Position numbers and translations under genes: made by a program. A stretch of DNA of 6,198 nucleotides, taken from contig JAFGDX010000435.1 in assembly GCA_016931875.1 (NCBI GenBank), forward strand, positions 1-6,198. The letters run 5' to 3'. The stretch comes from Prolixibacteraceae bacterium (GTDB taxonomy: Bacteria; Bacteroidota; Bacteroidia; Bacteroidales; Prolixibacteraceae). The notes under the pieces were generated by a model. That model had not been told where the DNA came from and did not search any database. It worked only from the letters and a program-made list of their open reading frames with translations. Below, piece after piece: positions 1-5,153 of this stretch (the first letter of the stretch is position 1; the number at the start of each line of letters is the position of its first letter).

Positions 1-333
1 TAATTTGTCTTTCATTACAAAATGGTAGTCGGTGCCATAGGCATATTTTGAAAGTACCGGTGCGTTTTTGTCGGTTTGTGTTTGTTTGGGGTAGTAATTT
101 TGAATGACAACAATGATTGTTTTCGCATTTTCAAACAACAATTCAGGATTTAACCGTTTTTCAATGTTTCGTTCCATGTAGCCCATTTCGCCGTGCATCT
201 CGCCGTCGAGCCACTTCTGAAACCGATCTTTTTCTTCGGCCAGATAACCGGCAGGAATAATGGCACATTCCAGAAAACCAAGTTCTTTTGCTTTTTCTTT
301 TATGGAGAAAGATATATGATTTGAATCCGGCAT
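1..333 (-). CDS. queG: QueG, epoxyqueuosine reductase, N-terminal part (runs off the left edge)
   Basis: The reading frame opens at the ATG at 333 and stays open for 111 codons to the window edge, so only the N-terminal third of a family usually over 300 residues long is present. QueG carries out the last step of queuosine synthesis in tRNA, reducing epoxyqueuosine to queuosine, and uses cobalamin and two [4Fe-4S] clusters. The visible part matches the family's N-terminal DUF1730 region: AKELGF near residues 15-20, HGEMGYMERN at 47-56, KRLNPELL at 59-66, NYYP at 79-82 and the hallmark YAYGTDYH at 97-104. The ferredoxin-type cysteine motifs lie beyond the edge and cannot be checked. It follows the suf genes on the same strand but is separated from them by a strong terminator, so it probably has its own promoter. 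Its position beside an Fe-S assembly operon fits a client enzyme. The start is followed by a typical sequence; no clear Shine-Dalgarno site is seen. Confidence 0.9.
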   Translation of the reverse strand, partial: MPDSNHISFSIKEKAKELGFLECAIIPAGYLAEEKDRFQKWLDGEMHGEMGYMERNIEKRLNPELLFENAKTIIVVIQNYYPKQTQTDKNAPVLSKYAYGTDYHFVMKDKL

Positions 334-363
334 TTAGTTGGATTATTTTAACAGTTTAAAAGT

Positions 364-400
364 AAAAAAAGAACCGTTCATTTCGAAATGAACGGTTCTT
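364..400 (-). terminator. Intrinsic terminator at the end of the sufE-sufT unit
   Basis: Positions 369-400 form a perfect 32-nt inverted repeat centred on TTCGAA, so the transcript can fold into a 14-bp stem with a 4-nt loop. On the minus strand the stem runs straight into seven T residues (364-370), the classic rho-independent arrangement. It lies 24 nt beyond the DUF59 stop codon and 30 nt before the queG start. On the plus strand the stem is followed only by TTCTTCTT-like sequence (its last two T belong to the stem), so the minus strand is the likely direction. Confidence 0.93.
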
Positions 401-424
401 CTTAATACCTTTCAGGGTTTATTT

Positions 425-730
425 TTAAAAGAACCCCAGTTCCAGCCGGGCTTCCTCGCTCATCATCGATTTATCCCACGGCGGGTCGAAGGTAAGATCG
501 ATGTTCACATTGTCAACACCTTCCACTGCACGGGCAGCGGCTGTTACATCGTCCATTAAAATATCAACCACCGGGCAGCCGGGAGCGGTGAGGGTCATCA
601 CAATATTTGCGTTGTTGTTTTCGTCAACATCAACATTGTATATTAGTCCGAGGTCGTAAATATTTACCGGAATTTCCGGGTCGTACACCTCTTTCAGATT
701 ATTTATAATTAAATCTATTCTTTTGTCCAT
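425..730 (-). CDS. sufT: SufT-type DUF59/MIP18 family Fe-S assembly protein
   Basis: A 101-residue cytoplasmic protein that is a single DUF59 (MIP18/Fe-S assembly P) domain. Members of this family are linked to Fe-S protein maturation (bacterial SufT, eukaryotic CIA2) and are common in suf operons; the exact biochemical step is not settled. Visible motifs are DPEIPVNIYDLGLIY at residues 17-31, TLTAPGCP at 46-53 with the conserved cysteine C52, and the C-terminal FDPPWDKSMMSEEARLELG at 81-99, typical of the short suf-associated form. I chose the ATG at 730 because a strong AAGGAGG (738-744) lies 7 nt upstream and because the frame's earlier ATG at 778 would overlap sufE and add 16 residues absent from the family. 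It starts 16 nt after the sufE stop, so the two are surely cotranscribed. PaaD-like proteins share the fold, but no paa genes are nearby. Confidence 0.9.
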   Translation of the reverse strand: MDKRIDLIINNLKEVYDPEIPVNIYDLGLIYNVDVDENNNANIVMTLTAPGCPVVDILMDDVTAAARAVEGVDNVNIDLTFDPPWDKSMMSEEARLELGFF

Positions 731-737
731 TTCATTT

Positions 738-744
738 CCTCCTT
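738..744 (-). promoter_or_regulatory. Strong Shine-Dalgarno site of the DUF59 gene
   Basis: On the minus strand this reads AAGGAGG, 7 nt before the ATG at 730, inside the short sufE-sufT spacer. It is the only strong Shine-Dalgarno site in the cluster and decides the start at 730 over the upstream in-frame ATG at 778. A second ATG between it and the start is out of frame. Confidence 0.8.
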
Positions 745-746
745 CC

Positions 747-1169
747 TCAATCTGCAATCCTGCTATAAGCAACACCATACAAACGAATTTGTTTTACCAT
801 GGCCAGCAAGCCGTTGGAACGGGTTGGCGACAGGTGTTGTTTCAATCCCAAGTCATCGATAAAATGCAAATCCGCCTCCACCAATTCTTTGGGAGTTCTT
901 CCTGAAACCACGCGTAAAAGCAATGCCACAAGCCCCTTTACAATAACAGCGTCGCTTTCCCCCCTGAAATAAATTTTCCCGTCGTTCATCTCTGCTACCA
1001 GCCAAACCCTCGATTGGCAGCCTTTGATTAAATTCTGGTCATTTTTATCTTTTGGGTCCAGTTCTTTCAAATCATTTCCCAGCTCAATTAAATAGGAATA
1101 TTTGTCCATCCAGTCTTCGTAAACGGAGAATTCCTCAATAATTTGCTGTTGTATTTCTTCTATCGACAT
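747..1169 (-). CDS. sufE: SufE, sulfur-transfer partner of SufS
   Basis: A 140-residue protein, the normal length for SufE (138 in E. coli). SufE takes the persulfide from the SufS active-site cysteine, stimulates the desulfurase and passes sulfur to SufB. The key motif LIKGCQSRVW spans residues 47-56 and its cysteine is C51, the same number as the E. coli acceptor. Other family traits are the early YLIELG stretch (26-31), the central GESDAVIVKGLVALLL segment (70-85), SGRTPKE (89-95) and the C-terminal LSPTRSNGL (113-121). The stop is followed after 16 nt by the DUF59 gene. Upstream, sufE is cut off from sufS by 456 nt that hold an opposite-strand gene, which suggests transcription from its own promoter; a candidate lies at 1193-1222. 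No Shine-Dalgarno site is evident before the ATG at 1169, which is usual in this phylum. Confidence 0.96.
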   Translation of the reverse strand: MSIEEIQQQIIEEFSVYEDWMDKYSYLIELGNDLKELDPKDKNDQNLIKGCQSRVWLVAEMNDGKIYFRGESDAVIVKGLVALLLRVVSGRTPKELVEADLHFIDDLGLKQHLSPTRSNGLLAMVKQIRLYGVAYSRIAD

Positions 1170-1192
1170 GAATCTTAGCTTTTAACAATTGC

Positions 1193-1222
1193 CAAAGATC
1201 GCAATTTTTTACTTTTTTGCAA
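1193..1222 (-). promoter_or_regulatory. Candidate sufE promoter (Bacteroidota -33/-7 type)
   Basis: On the minus strand a TTG (1220-1222) is followed, after 19 nt, by GATCTTTG (1193-1200), one mismatch from the TAnnTTTG -7 element described for Bacteroides promoters. The spacing suits that consensus and the predicted transcript start would be about 15-20 nt before the sufE ATG. The spacer holds two A6 tracts that might bend the DNA. This is inference from motif and position in an AT-rich stretch. Confidence 0.35.
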
Positions 1223-1400
1223 CGACAAATTCCCTGCATATCAAGAATCTTTAAAAATAAGACGATACTTAATGTTGACTTAAAATGGGTTCATTATTTG
1301 TTCGGATTTAATATCAAAAATTTTCGCCTGTAAATTGGCTTTGTATGTGACAGTAATCACATTCAACTTTCTTCATCCTGTGTTTCTTTGCTGAAATTTT

Positions 1401-1631
1401 ATGGTTATGAAGCAGTTTGTTATCCGATATAAATGGAAAATTGCAGGTGTGTTTTTGGGCGCTCTGGGCGGATTTCTTTACTGGTATTATATTGGCTGTA
1501 CTTCGGGAACCTGCCCCATTCAATCAAACTGGCACACCAGTACGCTTTACGGTGCTTTAATCGGGTATATTTTTCCGAACAGTCCTAAAAAAGAGAAAAA
1601 GGAATCTGCAGCAAATCCGGAGGAGTTATAA
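1401..1631 (+). CDS. Small Cys-motif membrane protein, DUF6132-like
   Basis: A 76-residue protein on the plus strand, opposite to all its neighbours. Residues 13-32 form a hydrophobic, glycine-rich and aromatic segment (WKIAGVFLGALGGFLYWYY) that looks like a membrane helix. It is followed by GCTSGTCPI with C33 and C38, a polar stretch, a second shorter hydrophobic segment (about 48-59) and a charged lysine- and glutamate-rich tail. This layout resembles the DUF6132 family of small Bacteroidota membrane proteins; the function is unknown to me and I do not assign one. The two cysteines would sit at the membrane surface between the helices. An internal ATG at 1407 (giving MKQFVIRYKW) may be the true start; neither has a clear Shine-Dalgarno site. 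The gene is convergent with sufS and the two overlap by 6 nt, sharing a palindromic TTATAA that supplies both TAA stops. The gap from 1170 to 1400 holds no further gene. Confidence 0.75.
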   Translation: MVMKQFVIRYKWKIAGVFLGALGGFLYWYYIGCTSGTCPIQSNWHTSTLYGALIGYIFPNSPKKEKKESAANPEEL

Positions 1632-2843
1632 CATCGCAAGTACTTTTTTCAGAGCTTCCATAAAAAGGTCGATCTCTTCTGTTGTATTGTACATTCCAAA
1701 CGAAATGCGGATGGTTCCCGGAACATTGAAGTGTTGCATCACCGGGTCGGCACAATGGTGACCGGTGCGAACGGCAATTCCCATTTTATCAATCAGCATT
1801 CCAACGTCATACGGATGGATATTTTTAATAGTAAAGGAGATCACACTTGATTTTTCAGGCGCTTCTCCGTAGATTTTCATACCCGGAATTTCCTTCAGCT
1901 TTGAGGTGGCATAATTCAGCAGGTTTTGTTCCCACCGCCCGATATTTTGCAATCCGGTTTCATCCATTAAATCAATAGCAGCGCCATATGCGATTACACT
2001 GGTAATGTTGGGTGTACCGGCTTCAAACTTGTAAGGGATTTCGTTAAACGTGGTTTTTTGAAACGATACTTCCGAAATCATTTCACCCCCTCCCTGGTAG
2101 GGTGGCATTTTATCGAGCCATTTCCGTTTCCCATACAAAACACCCACGCCGTTTGGCCCGTACATTTTATGGGCTGAGAAGGCGTAGAAATCGGCATCCA
2201 GTTGTTGAACATCAACGGGGAGGTGTTGAACGGCCTGCGCTCCGTCGATAAAAACAGGAATGTTTTTGCTGTGTGCTAATTTGATTATTTTTTCCACCTG
2301 ATTTATTGTTCCCAGCACATTGGAAACATGGGCCACAGCAATAATTTTTGTTTTTGCATTGATCCGTTTTTCCAGAACATCCAGTTGAAGTTCGCCCGAA
2401 TCGGTAAAAGGAAGTTGTACAATGGTTGCATTTTTTCTTCCGGCAACCAACTGCCACGGAACAATATTGGAGTGGTGTTCCATTTCGGAAACAATAATTT
2501 CGTCACCTTCCTGAATATACTTTTCGCCAAACGAGTTGGCCACCAAATTTACACTTTCGGTAGTTCCTTTGGTGAAGATAATTTCTTCTCGGAGTTCGGC
2601 ATGGATGAAGTGCTGAATTTTGGTGCGAACGGCTTCAAATTCACCCGTTGCCTTGTCGGCCATAAAATGGGCCGCGCGGTGAATGTTTCCGTAAAAATGA
2701 TTGTGGAGTTGTTCTTCGGCCTTTAACACCTGAACCGGTTTTTGTGCCGATGCAGCATTGTCGAAATATATCAGGGGGTGGTTGTGAATCTTCTGCTGCA
2801 AAACCGGAAAATAGCTTCTTATTTTTTGAATGTCATAATTCAT
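1626..2843 (-). CDS. sufS: SufS, group II cysteine desulfurase
   Basis: A 405-residue PLP-dependent enzyme that converts L-cysteine to L-alanine and leaves a persulfide on its active-site cysteine for SufE. Motifs in order: YFDNAASAQKP at residues 26-36, TKGTTESVNL at 91-100, EMEHHSN at 120-126 with H123 stacking on PLP, FIDGAQAVQH at 198-207 with D200 and Q203, the PLP-lysine motif SAHKMYGPNG at 223-232 with K226, RTGHHCADP at 359-367 with catalytic C364, and TIRISFG at 377-383 with R379. These residues carry the same numbers as in E. coli SufS, which supports the ATG at 2843. An in-frame upstream ATG at 2939 would add 32 residues encoded by the hairpin and leader between sufD and sufS, so I reject it. 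The gene lies 108 nt after sufD, behind a terminator-like structure, and ends tail to tail with the plus-strand membrane-protein gene. Confidence 0.97.
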   Translation of the reverse strand: MNYDIQKIRSYFPVLQQKIHNHPLIYFDNAASAQKPVQVLKAEEQLHNHFYGNIHRAAHFMADKATGEFEAVRTKIQHFIHAELREEIIFTKGTTESVNLVANSFGEKYIQEGDEIIVSEMEHHSNIVPWQLVAGRKNATIVQLPFTDSGELQLDVLEKRINAKTKIIAVAHVSNVLGTINQVEKIIKLAHSKNIPVFIDGAQAVQHLPVDVQQLDADFYAFSAHKMYGPNGVGVLYGKRKWLDKMPPYQGGGEMISEVSFQKTTFNEIPYKFEAGTPNITSVIAYGAAIDLMDETGLQNIGRWEQNLLNYATSKLKEIPGMKIYGEAPEKSSVISFTIKNIHPYDVGMLIDKMGIAVRTGHHCADPVMQHFNVPGTIRISFGMYNTTEEIDLFMEALKKVLAML

Positions 2844-2863
2844 CTCTGTTTTTTTAAGAAAGC

Positions 2864-2871
2864 CAAAAGTA
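2864..2871 (-). promoter_or_regulatory. Candidate -7 element of a separate sufS promoter
   Basis: The minus strand reads TACTTTTG, a full match to the Bacteroidota TAnnTTTG -7 element, 20 nt before the sufS ATG at 2843 and just downstream of the hairpin after sufD. The nearest upstream TTG ends only 14 nt away, shorter than the usual 19-21 nt, so the -33 part is poor. If real, sufS has a leader of roughly 10-15 nt. Confidence 0.35.
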
Positions 2872-2886
2872 GGCATTTTTAACCGC

Positions 2887-2933
2887 AAAAAAATATTCCC
2901 GTTGGTTTGAAAAGCCTGAATCCGACGGGAATA
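2887..2933 (-). terminator. Terminator-like hairpin with T7 tail between sufD and sufS
   Basis: TATTCCCGT at 2894-2902 is the exact reverse complement of ACGGGAATA at 2925-2933. Two further G-C pairs extend the stem past one mismatch, leaving a loop of about 16 nt. On the minus strand the stem is followed at once by seven T (2887-2893), so it has the form of a rho-independent terminator 18 nt after the sufD stop. The stem is shorter and the loop larger than in the terminator at 364-400, so partial read-through into sufS is plausible. On the plus strand T residues begin only six bases past the stem, so the minus direction is favoured. Confidence 0.75.
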
Positions 2934-2951
2934 ACGCAATTTTTTATTTGG

Positions 2952-4322
2952 CTAACATTCGCAGTTGTACGAACAGTCGTGGCAGTGTGCAACTTCGCCT
3001 CTCAGCCTTTTGTCAACCAGATCGTCAATTCGTTCGCGAAGCGCTTCTATTTTTATCTCCTGGATTACTTCGTGGGCAAAGGCATTCATCATCATCAGCC
3101 GTGCTTTTTTCTCTTCAATACCGCGGGCACGCAAGTAAAACAATGCTTCTTCGTCAATTTGACCGACTGTTGCACCGTGGCTGCATTTTACATCATCAGC
3201 ATCAATAATCAGCTGAGGTTTGGTTTGCATGGTGGCGCTGTCGGTTAGCAACAAATTGTTGTTTCGCTGGAAGGCATTGGTTTTTTGTGCATCGCGCATT
3301 ACATGTATCCTTCCTGCAAAGGCACCGGTTGATTTGTCATCAAGTACATTTTTGTACAACTGGTTGCTTTGGCAGTGAGGTTGCGCATGAATCACCTGGG
3401 TGAAATTATCAATGTGTTGCTGCTTATCTAAAAACGACATGCCAAACATATTGGCTTGTGCATTTTCCCCGTTCAGAATAAATTTCAGGTTATTTCTGAT
3501 CATTCCCCCGTGCAGCGAGGTAGTATGTGTTGTTACACTGGAATCCCTTTCCTGCTGAATAAATACCGAATGCAGGGAGGTCGATTTGTTGTGCTCGTTC
3601 TGAAGTGTGTAATAATCCAGATGTGCGTTTTCTCCCACAAATATTTCGGTTACAGAATTGGTCAGATAGGTTTTCAAATCCAGGGTATGGTTGCACAGCA
3701 ACAATTGCAAACTTGCACCCGATTCAACAACAATCAAATTTCGCCCGGTGGCAAAAGTGTCTCTTTCCGACTGAAGAAGATTGATCAGTTGAAGCGGTTT
3801 TTCAACCGTTACATTTTTTGGGATGTATAAAAAATAGCCATCTTTTGCAAAAGCAGTATTCAGTGCCACCAATGGATCTTCCGCGGTGTTGGCAATTTTT
3901 GCATAATACTTTTCAATCAACCCGGGATGGTTGTTGGCGATATCTTCCAGGCTTCCCAGAATTACACCTTCCGGAAGTTTCCCTGTTTCCTTGTTTTCCC
4001 TGTAAAACCATCCGTTGATTAACAACGTGAGGTGTGTATTCATTTGAGGAACATCGCAACGGAAAACCGCATTCAAATCGGCCTCTGTTTTTTCTCTTTG
4101 ATGAATAAATTTGTATTCAGGTAAAAAATGAGGTTGCAGGTTGGTGTATTTGTAGTTTTCATTTTTCCGCGTAGGAATTCCCTGCATCACAAAATCCTGG
4201 AAGGCTTTGTTCCTTTGTGAGTTTAAAACTTCAGACGAACCTTCAAAAAGAAGATCTTTAACCTCGTTGTAATGTGCTGTATATTTGAGCGACAAATCCG
4301 CTTTTTCAACTAAAACACTCAT
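2952..4322 (-). CDS. sufD: SufD, subunit of the SufBCD Fe-S scaffold
   Basis: A 456-residue protein of the SufB/SufD family. SufD pairs with SufB to form the beta-helical platform on which the nascent cluster is built, and binds SufC. The N-terminal helical part carries GIPTRKNENYKYTNL (48-62), typical of SufD, followed by the repetitive beta-helix core (about 150-370) and the C-terminal motif CSHGATVGQIDEEALFYLRARGI (380-402, quoted in part: CSHGATVGQ then DEEALFYLR). H382 in this motif corresponds by eye to E. coli SufD His360, implicated in iron entry. The last twelve residues, AHCHDCSYNCEC, place four cysteines and two histidines at the very end (C447, C450, C454, C456), a tail that E. 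coli SufD lacks as far as I recall. The ATG at 4322 lies 2 nt after the sufC stop, so translation is probably coupled to sufC. Confidence 0.96.
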   Translation of the reverse strand: MSVLVEKADLSLKYTAHYNEVKDLLFEGSSEVLNSQRNKAFQDFVMQGIPTRKNENYKYTNLQPHFLPEYKFIHQREKTEADLNAVFRCDVPQMNTHLTLLINGWFYRENKETGKLPEGVILGSLEDIANNHPGLIEKYYAKIANTAEDPLVALNTAFAKDGYFLYIPKNVTVEKPLQLINLLQSERDTFATGRNLIVVESGASLQLLLCNHTLDLKTYLTNSVTEIFVGENAHLDYYTLQNEHNKSTSLHSVFIQQERDSSVTTHTTSLHGGMIRNNLKFILNGENAQANMFGMSFLDKQQHIDNFTQVIHAQPHCQSNQLYKNVLDDKSTGAFAGRIHVMRDAQKTNAFQRNNNLLLTDSATMQTKPQLIIDADDVKCSHGATVGQIDEEALFYLRARGIEEKKARLMMMNAFAHEVIQEIKIEALRERIDDLVDKRLRGEVAHCHDCSYNCEC

Positions 4323-4324
4323 AA

Positions 4325-5077
4325 TTACACTGTAATTTCTTTTTTAATCCAGTCGTAGCCTTTTTCTTCCAATTCCACAGCCAGTTCTTTTCCGGCCGAT
4401 TTTACAATCCTGCCCTGGTAAAGCACATGCACGTGGTCGGGAATAATATAATCGAGCAAACGCTGGTAGTGGGTTACAACAATGGTTGCATTTTCAGGGC
4501 TTCTCAGGGCATTAACGCCGTGAGCCACTGTTTTTAGTGCATCAATATCAAGGCCTGAATCGGTTTCATCCAAAATGGCCAGTTTGGGTTCCAGAAGCGC
4601 CATCTGAAAGATTTCGTTCTTTTTCTTTTCTCCTCCCGAAAAACCTTCGTTTACCGAACGGTTGGTGAGCTTGGTGTGCATATCCACCAGTTCCATTTTC
4701 TGGCGCATGTATTTCAGGAATTCACCTGCTGTCAGTTCTTCCTCTCCGCGGTATTTGCGTTGCTCATTTAACGAGGTTTTCAGAAAATTGACCATGGGAA
4801 CTCCCGGAATCTCAACCGGATACTGAAAACTGAGGAACAAACCTTTTCTGGCCCGGTCCTCGGGCGCCATTTCCAGAAGGTCTTCCCCGAAATAGGTAAT
4901 CTCGCCCGAAGTTACTTCGTATTCTTCTTTTCCGGCAATTACATTGGCCAGTGTGCTTTTTCCAGAACCGTTGGGTCCCATTATGGCGTGAATTTCACCG
5001 GGTTTTACTTCGAGGTTGATTCCTTTCAGGATTTCATTTCCTTCTACGGAAACATATAATTCTTTTATTGATAACAT
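4325..5077 (-). CDS. sufC: SufC, ABC-type ATPase of the SufBCD complex
   Basis: A 250-residue soluble ABC ATPase, the usual length for SufC. It binds SufB and SufD, and its ATP-driven dimerisation opens the SufB-SufD interface for cluster assembly. All ABC motifs are intact: Walker A GPNGSGKST at residues 34-42, the Q-loop FQYP with Q85, the signature FSGGEKK at 146-152, Walker B LAILDE at 166-171 ending in the catalytic glutamate, the D-loop SGLD at 174-177, and the switch histidine H203 in VVTHYQR. The stretch SFQYPVEIPGV and the long GGEKKKNEIFQM segment separate it from transporter ATPases. There is no membrane partner nearby. It begins 76 nt after sufB with no visible Shine-Dalgarno site; that spacer is AT-rich and shows no terminator. 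Its stop lies 2 nt from the sufD start. Confidence 0.97.
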   Translation of the reverse strand: MLSIKELYVSVEGNEILKGINLEVKPGEIHAIMGPNGSGKSTLANVIAGKEEYEVTSGEITYFGEDLLEMAPEDRARKGLFLSFQYPVEIPGVPMVNFLKTSLNEQRKYRGEEELTAGEFLKYMRQKMELVDMHTKLTNRSVNEGFSGGEKKKNEIFQMALLEPKLAILDETDSGLDIDALKTVAHGVNALRSPENATIVVTHYQRLLDYIIPDHVHVLYQGRIVKSAGKELAVELEEKGYDWIKKEITV

Positions 5078-5153
5078 TGTATTATTGAATTTTGAGTCTG
5101 AAATTTTTCAACTTCAGCTTCTATTTGACATTGATTATTTTTTTCTGAATTTA

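Noticed and set aside
731..778. N-terminal extension of the DUF59 protein from an ATG at 778
   Set aside because: It would overlap the end of sufE and adds 16 residues not typical of the family; a strong AAGGAGG serves the ATG at 730.
1290..1400. Promoter for the plus-strand small gene (ATTATTTG at 1293, TGGCTTTG at 1336, TTTCTTTG at 1383)
   Set aside because: Each differs from TAnnTTTG, and none has a TTG at proper spacing; the last is too close to the start codon. No promoter can be supported.
1314..1523. Minus-strand reading frame of 69 codons between sufE and sufS
   Set aside because: It overlaps the plus-strand membrane-protein gene, has no recognisable features, and its composition is that of an antisense shadow.
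1565..1625. Possible sufS terminator (weak GGA...TCC stem followed by T-rich sequence on the minus strand)
   Set aside because: The stem has only three contiguous pairs before mismatches, and the T-rich tail is simply the antisense of lysine codons in the small gene.
1632..1660. AAGTAC followed by T6 on the plus strand as a terminator for the small gene
   Set aside because: The self-complementary AAGTACTT core is too short to form a stable hairpin and lies inside sufS coding sequence.
2844..2939. N-terminal extension of SufS from an ATG at 2939
   Set aside because: The 32 extra residues are encoded by the hairpin and leader; trimming them gives catalytic residue numbers equal to those of E. 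coli SufS.
5078..5153. Short inverted repeat (CTGAA/TTCAG) in the sufB-sufC spacer
   Set aside because: Only five pairs and no T-tract; nothing beyond what an AT-rich spacer gives by chance.
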